Part shown: piece after piece, positions 1 to 12,029 of the stretch | Position numbering within the stretch: the stretch's first letter is position 1 | How the letters are laid out: every line of letters begins with the position of its first letter | NCBI RefSeq assembly: GCF_048544455.1 | Contig: NC_133534.1 | Location: 40,052,217 to 40,116,216 of the forward strand | Direction of reading: 5' to 3' | DNA from: Silene latifolia | Taxonomy: Eukaryota > Streptophyta > Magnoliopsida > Caryophyllales > Caryophyllaceae | Length of the DNA stretch: 64,000 nt | Notes under the pieces: model-generated | Databases searched by the model: none | Told to the model about the DNA's origin: nothing | Seen by the model: only the letters and a program-made list of their open reading frames with translations | Translations under genes and position numbers: made by a program

Positions 1-1437
1 AAAAGATGTCGCGGAACATAGAAGATTTTCACAAGTACTTGATAATGTACAACTCAAGGGTTAGTTTACTATTAAACAAACATCCACTAATTGAATGGCA
101 AACTTCTAAAGTTATTCACCGAGATGATAGAGTTATGTAACCTAAGAATTAAAAATAATAAGTAGGTGCACAATAAATCAACGGAGTTATGCATATGTAT
201 GATGGAGTTATAAGAATAGTTTGAAAGGGTTATAGTTGAGGAAATCTTGGTTATTAATAAGCACTGATAAGGATTTATTGTCCCCTATGATTGTTGAGGA
301 TAGGAGCAACTAGGACGTACAACATGTGTAAGGAGTTCGTAAACGGGTTCGAGAACATTGGTGCATCCTTAATTGATTTTAAGAACTTCCACAGAGATGT
401 GAAGTGCTTCATCCATAAACGGGACGGTCAATTGTTCATTGACCGGTTCAAGAATATGGCACGAGAATAGGCGGGGGTTTTATTTTGATTATGAAGTTGA
501 CAAGGATAACAGACCTTGGTGCGCAATATGGGCCGACAAAACCGCTAGGAGGAACTACTCCGTATTTGGAGATGCAGTGTCGTACGACCCAACATACTCA
601 ACAAACAAATACGATATGATTTTCACGCCATTCACTGGCATAGATCACCATAAGCGATCGGTAACATTACGGGGCGTTGATTGCCCATGAAGACCATGAA
701 TACTTCCGGTGGGTTTTCAACAGGTTTTTGAATGCTATGGGAGGAAAGGAACCCAAGTACATTATCACAGATCAGGATCCGGGCATTATTAAGGCCGTAC
801 CCCTTGCCTTCAAGACTGCACGCCACCGATTTTGCATGTGGCATATAATGAACAAGGTGCCATCAAAGGTCGGGGTGACAAGGGAGGATTATAAGGAGTT
901 CGTTCAGAAATTGAACAACATTATATGGGACGACAACATAGAAATGCACGACTTTGACGCTAGGTGGGCGAGAAATAATGGACGCGCATGGTCTTGTGAA
1001 CAATGAGTGGTTTACAGAGGCGTTCGATAAAAGGAGACAATGGGTGATGGCACATTGCAGGGACTTGAACATGGGTGGTGTAATGAGAACAACCCGGAGA
1101 TCGAGAGCGATAATAGTTTTTTAAGAAGTTCGAGCGAAGTCGCACGTTAGTGGAGTTTTGGATGCGTTTTGAAAGTGCTATGGACCATCGGCGGCATACG
1201 CGAGAAGAGACTTGACCATGAAAACCGACACTCAACACCGCACCGGCACGCATTTACCCATGGAGGAATATGCGGCAAATGTTTATACCCGTGAGGTTTT
1301 CAAGGAATTCCAACTAGAGGTCATTTGCTCAATCGATACATGTAAGACCGGGGGCTATGCTGAAGTAGGTGGGGTTGAAGTGACTGCCGTAAAGGATTCA
1401 ATCAGACAGAAAAGTTTCAACGTAGAGTACAACCCAG

Positions 1438-1928
1438 GTAACAACATTTTGGCATCAACTTTATGTGGTAGTTGACTAAAGTTGGTAGATATTGCGCCAA
1501 AGTTACATTGTCTGAAGATAGAAGTTATACAATTGTTCAGTGAACTAAAGTTTTCCGAATGTATAATTTTTACGATAATATGCATAACTCTACTTCGAAT
1601 GTATAACTCTTGTTGCCATATGTTTAATCGTTGTTGTTGCCATTAGGAGTTATTCAATTTTTTCGAATTGTTGTCATTTGCGGTATGACTCTGGTTATAT
1701 ATTGAATAACTTTAGCTTTCAGAATGTATAACTCTACTTCCAGAATAACAGGGTAATTCAATTTTTAACTGAACTGCAGCTATTTGTAGTATAACTCTGA
1801 TTAGGGTATGAATAACTGTAGCTTTCAGACTGTATAACTCTTGTTGCCATATGTATAACTCTACGTGATAATGTTTAATCGTTATTATATGTATAAGACT
1901 ACGACGGCATGATTTAATTGGATTACAG
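1438..1928 (+). other. Intron of the FAR1-like transposase, filled with TATAACT repeats
   Basis: Donor CAG|GTAACA and acceptor ATTACAG|GGGA bracket 491 bp. Removing it joins N-P-G to the SWIM segment in frame, with no residue lost. The intron is AT-rich and consists largely of TATAACTCT-type units, whereas the flanking exons contain none. Confidence 0.7.
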
Positions 1929-2523
1929 GGGACACAGACTACACGGTGCGGTGTATGATGTTTGAAAGAATGGGATTTTGGGCCGACATATAGTATGGAT
2001 TTTTGTCGGCTAACGGCATGAAGACAATTAGGGTGATTACGTTTCTACAAGATGGAGAAAGGATGCATTGCAATTCAGATTATCAGAATGTGATGGTGAA
2101 CAAATGGAAACAAATAGTAGCGCTGATGCAAAAGAAGTTGCGATGGTGAAGTTGTGGTCAGAAGTTCATGCAACCATTGGTTTACTTCGTGGAACGAGTG
2201 AGACTGAAGTTGTGAACTTAAGCTCGTTAATTAGAGAGTTCAAGGAGAAACTTTTACCGTACAAGAAGGATTTAACAAAGCAGCAGGAATTTGAGCGAAT
2301 CCTTGGTTGCCCCCCCAGTGACGAGGTAACAATACTTCCACCAAAACAATCGAAAAACAAAGGCAGCGGTAAAAGAATGGTGTCAGCTAAGGCTAAAGCC
2401 ATTGCCTTGGCTTGTAAGCCAAAGCGCATGTGTAATAATTGTAAACAAATGGCACACCACGATAAACGGAATCGCCCTAACCCATTCTCGAGCATCCACC
2501 GTCTTCACCAAAGATCAAGCGAG

Positions 2524-2615
2524 TAGAAGAAGAAGAAGAAGAAGAAGAAGAGAAGAAGAAGAAGAAGAAGAAGAAGAAGAAGAAGAAGAAGACGAAGAAA
2601 ACGAAGAAGAAGAAT
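2524..2615 (+). repeat. (GAA)n microsatellite at the 3' end of the transposase relic
   Basis: A near-perfect GAA run directly follows the last transposase codons. Read in frame it gives polyglutamate or Arg-rich tails, which I treat as non-functional. Confidence 0.9.
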
Positions 2616-2621
2616 AGAGAA

Positions 2622-3440
2622 ACTTAAACATGTAGTAGTAGGCGGTAGAAAAATACCCCGTCTCAACAAATTATTTACAATCTTTTTTTCTTTAAAAGGT
2701 AAAAATCCGGTGAGACGGAAGGGTCGTTAATAGCTAGCTTTTGTCTATTTTGAAGGGGGTTGCACCTTCCGGTTTGTATAACTTGATAATATGGTCCGTG
2801 AAGTTTCAAGCTAATGTTGTATAACTCTTTTACATTATTTTGACGACTTACATTTCATGGCAACATATCCGATATTGAAAAGTGGCTTTAAGAATGAATT
2901 ATAATTTCAGTGGCTTTAAGTACAACTCTTACCCATATATGGATAAATGTACTTCACAGAGTGTATAACTCTTGTTCACATATTGTATAACTGTTGTTAT
3001 TTTTTGTAAAACTCATAACTGTCTAATAACAATTGCCTTTTACATAACTGCAGTCATATGTTGTATAACTCTGGTACACAGTTTGTATAACTGTTGATGT
3101 TTTTTCTATAACTCTTAGCTGACTGATAAATTTTGCCTTTTTTTCACAACTGCGGTCATGTGATGTATAAGTCCTGTACATGATTTATATAACTTTACTT
3201 CACAGAGTGTATAACTCTAATACTTATTTGCGAAACTTGGATTTTAATTATCACTGACAAAGATGATATAGTAACAATCTATGACAAAAAGTTGTCTAAG
3301 TTGTCAAGGAGTTTCATGACAACATACTAGAGTTGCAAAAAAAGAGGATACATAATCAAAAGGAAATAAATTCTATCTTTTAGCAGGTTTTTTTTGGTCC
3401 TCTCCGCTTTGCTTTCCGTCGGCTTCTAATTGCTTGGCGA
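2622..3440. repeat. Intergenic spacer with TATAACT repeats
   Basis: No coding potential. From about 2770 it contains many GTATAACTCT and GTATAACTGTT units between the convergent transposase and protease relics. A T-rich stretch lies near 2680-2700. Confidence 0.7.
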
Positions 3441-3447
3441 TCGTAAT

Positions 3448-4590
3448 TTATCGCCGATGAAACCATTGACCTTGTCCAGAATCGATTCCCTCGATGATGT
3501 TCATGTCGGCTAGGAGAAGCGTCGCCGCCAATAACTGGATCACCAAATAGCGACGGTTCACCTTCCTCTCGAGATCAACGTGATCAAACCTTTCCCCCTC
3601 GTACATTAACATGTGCATCATGGCGAACAAGCCAGACTCGGTGTCATTTATAGTTTGATGATGCCAGGCAAACGGGATCGACGGAATCGAACGCCGGCAT
3701 GTCTTTCCCTCCGTTCTTCTCTTTGACCCTCGACTCCACGTAGTCGCTCATGAGGCTCTTTGCGCAGAGGCAAGAACGTCAAAAAGTGAGATTGTAAAAG
3801 CGGTGACCCCACTTTTTAGTTGTTGAACATAATTACAATTTAATTCCACTTACAACAATGTGACCGACTTTGCATATCTCCGATTGCCGCGGACTTGAAT
3901 AGTACTTATGATCCGGAAGATCAATCGTCCTAGAATTAAAGTTGATACACACACATGCATAATGGGCTTCAATCTTAATGGGTACGAAGATTAAATCAGC
4001 CTTGAAGCTGAAATCATCCCCATCGGTTCGAATACGCCCCACGTATTGTACAACTGTCGGTGTCCGGTGTTTGTTGGACGGGGTCTCGCACAAGGTTCAT
4101 GATTATTTCTGTTCAAGTAGCAGTATATGTGTGAGAATACCGGTGGAGTTATAGGGGTTGTGCATTGGAGTTGCACAATACCTCTTATAGCATAATGAAG
4201 AATGCCACGAGTTCATACTTGGTTGTTAATAACTCCTCAAAACAAAGTGTTTAACTCGTATGGGAATGTATAACTTTAGACTTAATTTCCACTTTGTGAA
4301 AGTTTTAAAGAGGGTATGTGCAACTCTTATAACATATTAAAGGGATTGATTAGGACAATACCATATGACGGATACCGAAGAAAGACGAACGAAAAAGCCC
4401 GCAATCCTCTGCCTCCAATCGATTAAGCAACAAGGACCAACACTCAATCACTTTTTCATCCATTGGCGTCTCGGGGAGCATAGACAACATTTTCAACCTA
4501 TTAATTGTTCCGTGCCGGCCATAACTCACAAGTGGTTCACCGTAGTTCGAGACAGAAAGGAGTTAATCGGCTATAACGTATACTAAATGG
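3448..4590 (-). pseudogene. Second Ulp1/C48 protease domain relic
   Basis: Read on the minus strand, pieces of a Ulp1-type cysteine protease appear in family order. An N-terminal strand/helix (about 4500-4365, with DEKVIECWSLLLNRLEAED) is followed by the His and Asp region (3833-4093: FVPIKIEAHYACVCINF, then IDLPDHKYY). Then come a basic stretch (about 3800-3690) and the C-terminal part (3448-3630, FAMMHMLMYEGERFDHVDL). At the position where DCG is usual, the text reads NDTESGLF, so the nucleophile Cys and its Asp neighbour are not conserved. Pieces lie in different frames and at least one spacer is AT-rich repeat. It may be the end of one long two-domain protein with the copy upstream, or a separate gene. 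Confidence 0.65.
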
Positions 4591-4599
4591 GAAGGTAAT

Positions 4600-4880
4600 C
4601 GCTATTAAAATGACCGCATGACTTCACCTTTGGTGAAACGTATAATCATAGTTTAGGAATGTGTAACCCCATTAACGATATTTATAACTTCAGTGATGAA
4701 ACATATAACTCCATGTATCACTCTAGGTATAACTCCAGGCCTCTAATGTATAACTCCAAAGTATATATTGTACAACTCGACCATATCTTTGTAAAACTCT
4801 ACTCAAAATACGGTAGAATTCCCAGTATGGAAATGTGACTATATTAATAAAACTTAATATGATAAAAAAATAGGATTTTA
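4600..4880. repeat. TATAACT repeat spacer between the two Ulp1 domain relics
   Basis: Short AT-rich stretch with several (G)TATAACTCCA or TATAACTTCAG units in plus orientation. No coding signal. Confidence 0.6.
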
Positions 4881-5819
4881 GACAAACTTACTCATTTGGA
4901 AATTTGTAGTCATCAAAAAAGTAGTCACCACTTGTTTGCGATACACCGGGATGTCCCTAGTTAATGCCTTGTTCATCTTCATCATCTTGGCAACCACGGT
5001 AAGGTCGGCGTCTAGTTCGCCGACATATTTGGTGCAACCAAGGCCGTCGCCCTTACCCCGGGAGCGGCTATTAAGCAATTTGAGAGGGCCCGACGGACGG
5101 CGTCCGGCCCAGGGCTACTTTGGAAGGTGGAGTCCGGAAGGTTGAACTGACCTTAGAGCAAGGTCGTTTAGCGTAATCTGTTCTCACCGGCGTTTCCAAC
5201 ACCTCTCTTCCTTCCACTTGTGTTCTTGGGTGACCTATGTTTATCACGCACCTCCTCCAATTCACGGTCTTTAAGCTCCTTAAAAGCTGATACCCTGGAT
5301 AACACATCTTCCCTGTCCACGTTAATGTCACTGAGGACAAGGGTTGCAGCAATTTCCGCTCGCATGAGGTCATTGCTTTCCTCAGTCCCTAGGGTACAGT
5401 CGAATGGCTCTCCACGGTACAGCAACATATGAACCATGACGTACGGACCACGTCATTGGCGGTATGTCCTGCTCCCGCCGATTGAATTTAATGTTGACAA
5501 AAGGGAACCCTTCAACTCTCTTGCCTTTGTCGAGCCCTTTGTAGGCCATATACTTTCCCATTGCATCAGCCTGGCGGAAGTTAGGCAAGGCGTTTAAAAG
5601 CGGATTACCAATTAAGAAAACAAATGGAGATAATAATTAATCTAGTCACCAGTTTGATAGGACTTACGATGAATCGCGCAATCCCTCCGTCACGGTAGTT
5701 TGAAGTTCGTCCTCGTAAGAACGATTATCAAGATACTCGATCCGCTCCGACAGAAATTTATACATATGCAAGAGTAATGATCTTCATCACCGGTGCTTTA
5801 CGGGACGAAAACCTACACA

Positions 5820-6430
5820 CATGCACCAAAAATCTAAGAGTTATAAAACATAATAAGCAGATTAGAGGCATACATATTGTGCGTAGTTGGAATTATACTT
5901 TCTATTGCTAGAGTTATACATTATATGAGTAGAGTTGCACAATCAATTGCTAGAGTTACACAAGTATATTGTTGCGATTGTACATTATGTGCGATAAGCA
6001 TTTGCACTGGAGTTATACATTTATCGTATATGCTTACGAGTTGTACTTTATGTGCATAGAGTTATACATTCTATGGCAAGAGTTATACATTATATGTCCA
6101 GAGTTATGGAGTGAAGTTAGCCACTCATCGAAACTCTAAGCGTATCTTTGTCTAGCTCTACACAAAATAATGTATAACTTCGGTCTCCGCAACGAATAAC
6201 TCTAGTCATTCTGAAAGCTAGAGTTATATAATGTATAACTCTTGCAATAGAATGTATAACTCTAGCCATAAAATATATAACTGTAAGCATATACAGTGTA
6301 GTGTATAATTCCAGGTATTACTCTAGGTATAACTCAAGGCCTAACTCCAAAGCATATATTGTACAACTCTAAGCATATACTGTTAAACTCTAGGGAAATA
6401 ATGTATCATTCCAGTATGTAAATGTCTCTA
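5820..6430. repeat. TATAACT repeat block, both orientations, inside the Ulp1 gene
   Basis: Units read as AGAGTTATACAT up to about 6115 and as GTATAACTCTAG afterwards. Spacings such as 6236 to 6257 are 21 bp. It lies between the catalytic-His exon and the upstream Ulp1 exon, so it is probably intronic. Confidence 0.7.
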
Positions 6431-7499
6431 TATTGATATCTGAGCTCACCATATCGGAGTCCAGTTGGAATGGACTAGGACACGACTCTTGCCACATGTC
6501 CCACGCGTAACAAAAGCCTTCAGAATGATCAACAACCAAGTTTTTCTTCCTGCCTTGCCAAATTTCAATTGCTAGGGCCTATAAAAATGATAGACGGGGG
6601 TTGGCAGCTTGTATCACAAGGTACGTACAGGTTGTCACAAAATAACTTGCGGAGTTCGAGCACACTTACAGAGTGACTTAGGCCAAAGAAACAGTGAACT
6701 TGAACTTGAAGCAATTTGCGGTGTTCGCGTGCGTAACCTGATTGAGTAGCACGGACCGGTGATCGATGACATTTCCCAGAATCTGTTTCCCGGGCATCAT
6801 CGACTGGAGATCGATACGCGTTATGCAGTTTGGTGTGGGATATGTGACCAATTGTTCCCTACAAAGGATTAGCAAAATTGAGACACGCAGCAAGGGGATG
6901 CATTCATGGCCTGTTTGTCTGTCGTATTGAAATATAGGTAAAAATTATCTTTTACTTACGATTTATTATGGTCGTGGAATTCATCAAATACATAATCCAT
7001 TACATCCTTCCTCACCCTGAACACCGTCCTGAAACGTTCCTTGTTAAAACGCAACCACTGTGAGCATACGTGCTGGTCAGGTTCGGGTGCCCCGCAATCC
7101 CGAGAACAACCTAGGTTCTCAGGTACAATGTCCATACACGGAAGGGGGTCAGCTGAATGCAGCAAGAAGGGGTGGTGGATCATGTCACATCGCGGCACAT
7201 AAATAGGGGGTGGATGTGGTGCAACCGGCTCAACCCTAGCATCAGCGATTTCAACTACCAAACCTTCTTTGGCAGCACCGATCATTCGCTCCTCAACCCC
7301 GGCAAATGCCTCATTCACCTCTGCCGTGCTCATGAAAGTCAGGGGGATTTCATTTCCAGTACATTCAGTTGAAGGATTCCCCCGGGTGATCTCCGCACCC
7401 TCGACAACATCTACGTTTACTCCCCCATTGTTAGAATGTTGTCCAACATTCTCAATTACATCCTTTTTCAAAGTGGCCTGAATGAAAAATAAAAAAATT

Positions 7500-7830
7500 A
7501 AACGTATAACTCTGGCCATAAAATGTATAACTGTAAGCATAAAATGTATAACTCTGGCCATATAATGTATAACTGTAAGCATATACACTATAATGTAAAA
7601 CTCTACTGTATAACTCTAGATATACCTCCAGCTATCTAATGTATAACTCTAAAGCATCTATTGTATAACTCTAGTCATATCTTTGTATAAAGCGTGGTCG
7701 ATATCTTGGTTAAGAGTTGTACAAACCGGCCGTTCTGATTATACTACGATTACAAGGCCTCAACATAAGTTTCAACAAGGTTATACTATATCAACATAGA
7801 GTTATACACTACCAATAAACAAAAAAAAAA
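7500..7830. repeat. Regular 21-bp TATAACT array in the Ulp1 gene
   Basis: Here the period is easiest to see. TATAACTCTGGCCATAAAATG, TATAACTGTAAGCATAAAATG and TATAACTCTGGCCATATAATG follow each other, each 21 nt long. The open frame that runs through it on the minus strand (VIHYMARVIHFM...) is just translated repeat. Confidence 0.85.
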
Positions 7831-10079
7831 ACATTGTATAAAAAGTATTTATCGCAAATTAAAAAAATTACCTCGCCACCAGGACCACTCCCGTACGCTG
7901 GCTGGAGGTCCACATGCGACTTCCTTCATTTCAAGCAGAGAAAAGACACTCCATCAATTCTTGTGTGTCCAAACCCAGTCCGGGACCGTAGATTTTTTCA
8001 TCGCCTTTTTCGACGGTTGATTGTCTGACAATCTTTCAACATTTTCTTGCAATCCCTCCCCATGAACTTGCTCATGCACCTCATCACCTACCACGGGGCG
8101 AGATTCAGCATTCTCTGACCATCCGTCAGCTTGGCCTACAATGTCTGCTGCTCCTTCATGGTCAGTGTCTGACAATCTTCCACCATTTTCAGCATTTTCA
8201 TTCAATCCGTCCTCATGAACGTGCTCATGCCCCTCATCACCTTTCCAGAGACGAGCCTCATCGTCCTTTGACGGTCCAAGAGTTTCGTCAATTTCCTCCT
8301 CGGTGTAACGCGCCTCCAACAACAGTTCTCTGACAGTTGGGGCGGGGGTGCACACAACTTGATCCTCTAACCCGCGCTATCGGTGACAACGGCTTAGAAA
8401 CGACTGTATCACCTCCCACTTCCTCCATAATCTTTGACCATGAAACTGCAACTGATTTCGTTGGTGTCTCGGCTGTGACGGACTCTAGACGCGGCTCAAC
8501 ACGCGGGTTACCACCCCTGCCACCCGCATCATTGGCGAGACTAGACAGAACTTCACTTATTTGACGCGTAGATGCATCGATTCCGTCGATTTTTGGGAGG
8601 CTCGGTAACTACCTCTCCAAATGCGGGAGCGTTACCCACGAAACCTTGACCTTTCGCAACTGCTCGCTTCCTCTACGTACTTTTGAATCTTTTCACCCTC
8701 AAAGAATTCTTGAGAGGCCTGACTAGGATTTAGGCCCGTCGGATCACTAATTCTGACTTTGATCCGTGCGGTTGCATGTGCGTACCATGAATAGAACACA
8801 ATAGCGTTCCTTTGCATTTGTAGATAAAGCTCGTGGGTACCCTGAATCCAAGAAGTACACTAAGTTAGTTATATTATAATATATGGGTACGTTAAGCTGA
8901 AACAGAATCCATCTGCAGAAATATATAATAGTTTGCACTTACATCGTGACCCTAGCTTTCAATTCCTGGTCATCCTCGCCTTTGATGGTAGTTCTATCTG
9001 AAGGAACTTCTTCTCAGAACTTGGGCAGGAGAGAGAGGGTGGGGGGCTGTTAGCAACAGTTGTTTGGGTTCACGCGGGCCGCTGAGGCTGCTACTGTCCT
9101 TACTCCTTCCATAAGAGGGGTCTTGAAGGCACCTTGGATACCTGGTCTTAGACAAGGTTAAAGTACCCAATCCCCCTTGACCCACCTCAAATTTTACCCT
9201 CTCTACAAGCGCAGTTTCATCCCAATGTTTGATCAAAGGTAGATCATGTTCACAAGGCTTACCCTTGTAATCATATCGCTGAAAGTAGCTTATCATGAGG
9301 AACGGGATACACCCGTTCAACATTGTTACCCCGTTTTTACTGATCTACCCCGCTTTCACCGTCATGTCCAAAATATAAGAGCACCAGTCAAAATGCGGGA
9401 TGGCTTTAGGATCTTCTACTGACCCTTAACAGCTTCCAATCTATCCCGTTGTTTGGGGTGGGAGCGAGGAATGAAGACATACAGAACAAAACAAATAGGC
9501 GGCAAAATTGATCGTCCGCCTCCTCGTACTCCATAAGTTGCTTGAAAACTTTCCCTAAGGGTATTGAACTATTCCCTTTGGCCACCCCGTACGCTTGCCG
9601 CCATTTATCCTTCAGCTCCTTATTCTCGGGATCGGTGGACCCCTTCTGCGAGCTCACAGGCACCAAAGGGAGAGGGTCGAAAGGTAACAAGAAACGAGTC
9701 ATGCACGTCATGCTTATCGATCATAAACTCCTTCTTCCGCGAAGCCCCGAACACATATGACCCGTCAGAGAAGGACTCAAGAACAGTGCGAACGTGTGCA
9801 AGTGGGAAGTCTGCTAATCTTGAGTTCCAAAAGGCCACCAAACCTAATTTTCTTAATGACGGACACTGATCCTCATTAAGCTTTTCAATGACAGAGACAA
9901 GTCTTTGAGGTCGACACGAAACCGTTACTTCATGCACCCTCTTTACCCTTGGCTTGGCCTCAACCATCTTGGGAAAAGCAAGGACAACACACAAAATTAG
10001 ACATATTGTAGTTGCAATTAGAGATATTTGGAACAAAGAAATAGTCATCTTTGTGAATTAAAGTAATACAATAGATAGT

Positions 10080-11965
10080 CGAGTTATACAAAATATAAGA
10101 AAAGTTATACATTCGATAATAGAGTTAATCAGAAATATCAAGAGTTATACATTCTAACAAAGAAAAGTTATTCAAAATGTAATCGAGTTATACAACAAAT
10201 GACAACGATTATAAAAGGGTCAAACTTTGAACCGAGAATCGCTCCTTCTCAGACTTGGTACAACATCCATCTGTAGGTGACAAACAAAAAGGGATTCAGA
10301 TTAATAAAGACGATTATACATATAATAACAAGTTATCTAATGTGTAACTCTAGGCATATAATGTATAACTCCAGGAATAAAATGTACAACTCTAACCAAA
10401 TATTGTATCTCCAGTTATACATTATGACAGCAGAAGTTATTCAACATGTAATCAGAGTTATACAACAAATGACTGCGATAAAATGTATAACTCTAGCAAT
10501 AGAAAGTATAACTCTGGTCATGTAATGTATAACTCTAGTCCTAGATGTATAACTCTAGCAATAGAAAGTATAACTCTGGTCATGTAATGTATAACTCTAG
10601 TCCTAGATGTATAACTGTAAGCATATACAGTATAATGAATAACTCCAGGAATAACTCCAGGTATAAGTCCAGGCATCTAATGTATAACTCCAAAGTATAA
10701 ATTGTATAACTCTAGCTATATATTGTATATATCCAGGTATAAATTGTATAACTGTAGGCATATATTGTATAACTCTATGAATGGAAACTAATTAAAAGTA
10801 TAGTCATACATATAACAATTAGAGTTTGACATTATGAAGAAGGAGTTGGTCACAGAATCAGAAGAACTATACATCTAGAACCCAGAGTTATACATCTATG
10901 AACCAGAGTTATACATATTGCGTACTAAAGTTATACATCTATTAACCAGTTTTTTACATTAATTACCCAGAGTTACAATGTATAACTGTAAGCATATACA
11001 GTATAATGAATAACTCCAGGTATAAGTCAAGGCATCTAATGTATAACTCCAAAGTATAAATTGTATAACTCTAGCTATATATTGTATATATCCAGGTATA
11101 AATTGTATAACTGTAGGCATATATTGTATAACTCTATGAATGGAAACTAATTAAAAGTATAGTCATACATATAACAATTAGAGTTTGACATTATGAAGAA
11201 GGAGTTGGTCACGAGAATCGGAAGAGCTATACATCTAGAACCAGAATTATACATCTATTAACCAGTTTTTTACATTAATTACCCAGAGTTACAATGTATA
11301 ACTGTAAGCATATACAGTATAATGAATAACTCCAGGAATAACTCCAGGCATCTAATGTATAACTCCAAAGTATAAATTGTATAACTCTAGCTATATATTG
11401 TATATATCCAGGTATAAATTGTATAATTGTAGGCATATATTGTATAACTCTATGAATGGAAACTAATTAAAAGTATAGTCATACATATAACAATTAGAGT
11501 TTGACATTATAAAGAAGGAGTTGGTCACAGAATCAGAAGAGCTATACATCTAGAACCCAGAGTTATACATCTAGCAACCAGAGTTATACATATTGCGTAC
11601 TAAAGTTATACATCTATTAACCACAGTTTTACATTAATTACCCAGTGTTATACATATTGAGTACATCTATTAACCAGTTTTTTACATTAATTACCCAGAG
11701 TTATACATCTATTAACCAGAGTTTTACATTAATTACCCAGAGTTATACATATTGAGTACTATAGTTATACATCTAGTAAGCAGAGTTAGACATCTAGTAA
11801 CGTATAAATCAAAATCGAAACTTTTAACCTGGATATCAACTCCCGTGTCAATACTTTCTACAACATCCATCTGTAGATGACAAACAATTGGGATTAGAGT
11901 TATACAGATATTTAATTGAAGTTACAAATCATTCTATAAGAGTTATACCAACAACACGAGATTTT
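10080..11965. repeat. Long TATAACT repeat region in the 5' introns of the Ulp1 gene
   Basis: Dense units in both orientations, 20-22 bp apart (for example 10340-10400 and 10470-10620), between the small 5' exons of the minus-strand gene. It includes the higher-order tandem block at 10607-11700. Confidence 0.8.
10607..11700 (+). repeat. Higher-order tandem repeat, about three copies of 316-371 bp
   Basis: Copies begin at 10607, 10978 and 11294, each with ATGTATAACTGTAAGCATAT. They continue through the same series of TATAACTCC units to CCCAGAGTTACA. Copy lengths of about 371, 316 and roughly 400 bp differ by internal loss or gain of 21-bp-type units, such as GAACCAGAGTTATACATATT. Whole-block tandem duplication is therefore superimposed on the short repeat. 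Confidence 0.85.
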
Positions 11966-12029
11966 TTACCTTCGATTCAGATTTCTTGGAAGATTTCTTG
12001 GCATTTTTCTTGGCAAAAACCATTGTTAA

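Larger units (their letters stand above)
303..2621 (+). pseudogene. FAR1/MULE-type transposase relic
   Basis: It resembles plant FAR1-RELATED SEQUENCE/MULE transposases. Order: FAR1-like N-terminal part (about 303-455, with NIGASLIDFKNFHRDVKCF); MULE transposase core (439-1437, with FDYEVDKDN, SYDPTYSTNKYDM, IITDQDPGI and CMWHIMNKVP); SWIM zinc finger relic (1929-2040); C-terminal zinc-knuckle-like segment (about 2385-2510, MCNNCKQMAHHDK). A GT-AG intron at 1438-1928 keeps the frame (codons N-P-G). At least four frameshifts (near 467, 668, 968 and 1110) and further lesions break the core. The SWIM lacks normal ligands: VRC replaces the first Cys, and GRH follows a 1-nt frame change where CRH is usual. 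The knuckle also has Arg for its last Cys. It cannot encode an active enzyme. The start lies upstream of the first recognisable codon, possibly in a separate exon. Confidence 0.85.
4878..12023 (-). pseudogene. Multi-exon Ulp1/C48 protease gene of the MULE (decayed)
   Basis: Minus-strand gene with recognisable exons. Exon 1 (12023-11970) is lysine-rich, MVFAKKNAKKSSKKSESK, NLS-like. Exons 2 and 3 (11870-11829, 10270-10226) both start MDVV. Exon 4 begins at 9967 (MVEAKPRVKRV, then RLVSVIEKLNEDQC) and runs through PENKELKDKWR, FVLFCMSSFLAPTPNNGID, DWCSYILD and GCIPFLMISYF to about 8943. That is the helical N-terminal region typical of plant transposon Ulp1 proteins (DUF1985/PMD-like; I cannot tell which). 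Then come 8842-7954 (acidic linker with a repeated GDE-HEHVHEDGL unit), 7480-6960, and the Ulp1 domain (6858-5168: DLQSMMPGKQILGNVID; DHYSCICINF; EYLDNRSYED; MVHMLLYRGEPFDC). A GT-AG intron (6959-6859) joins NKS to EQLVT in frame. Frameshifts near 9690, 9410 and 5780 plus a stop near 9345 disable it. The codon after ND, where the catalytic Cys belongs, is lost. Confidence 0.75.

Noticed and set aside
2402-2617. Polyglutamate frame next to the transposase
   Set aside because: It is an out-of-frame reading of the GAA microsatellite.
303-2621. FAR1-like sequence as a host light-signalling gene (FHY3/FAR1)
   Set aside because: Multiple frameshifts, location inside a repeat-rich MULE with a terminal repeat, and a lost SWIM motif make a transposon relic far more likely.
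7480-7588. Repetitive N-terminus (VIHYMARVIHFM) of the 210-codon minus-strand frame
   Set aside because: Translated TATAACT repeat. The real exon starts downstream, near 7480.
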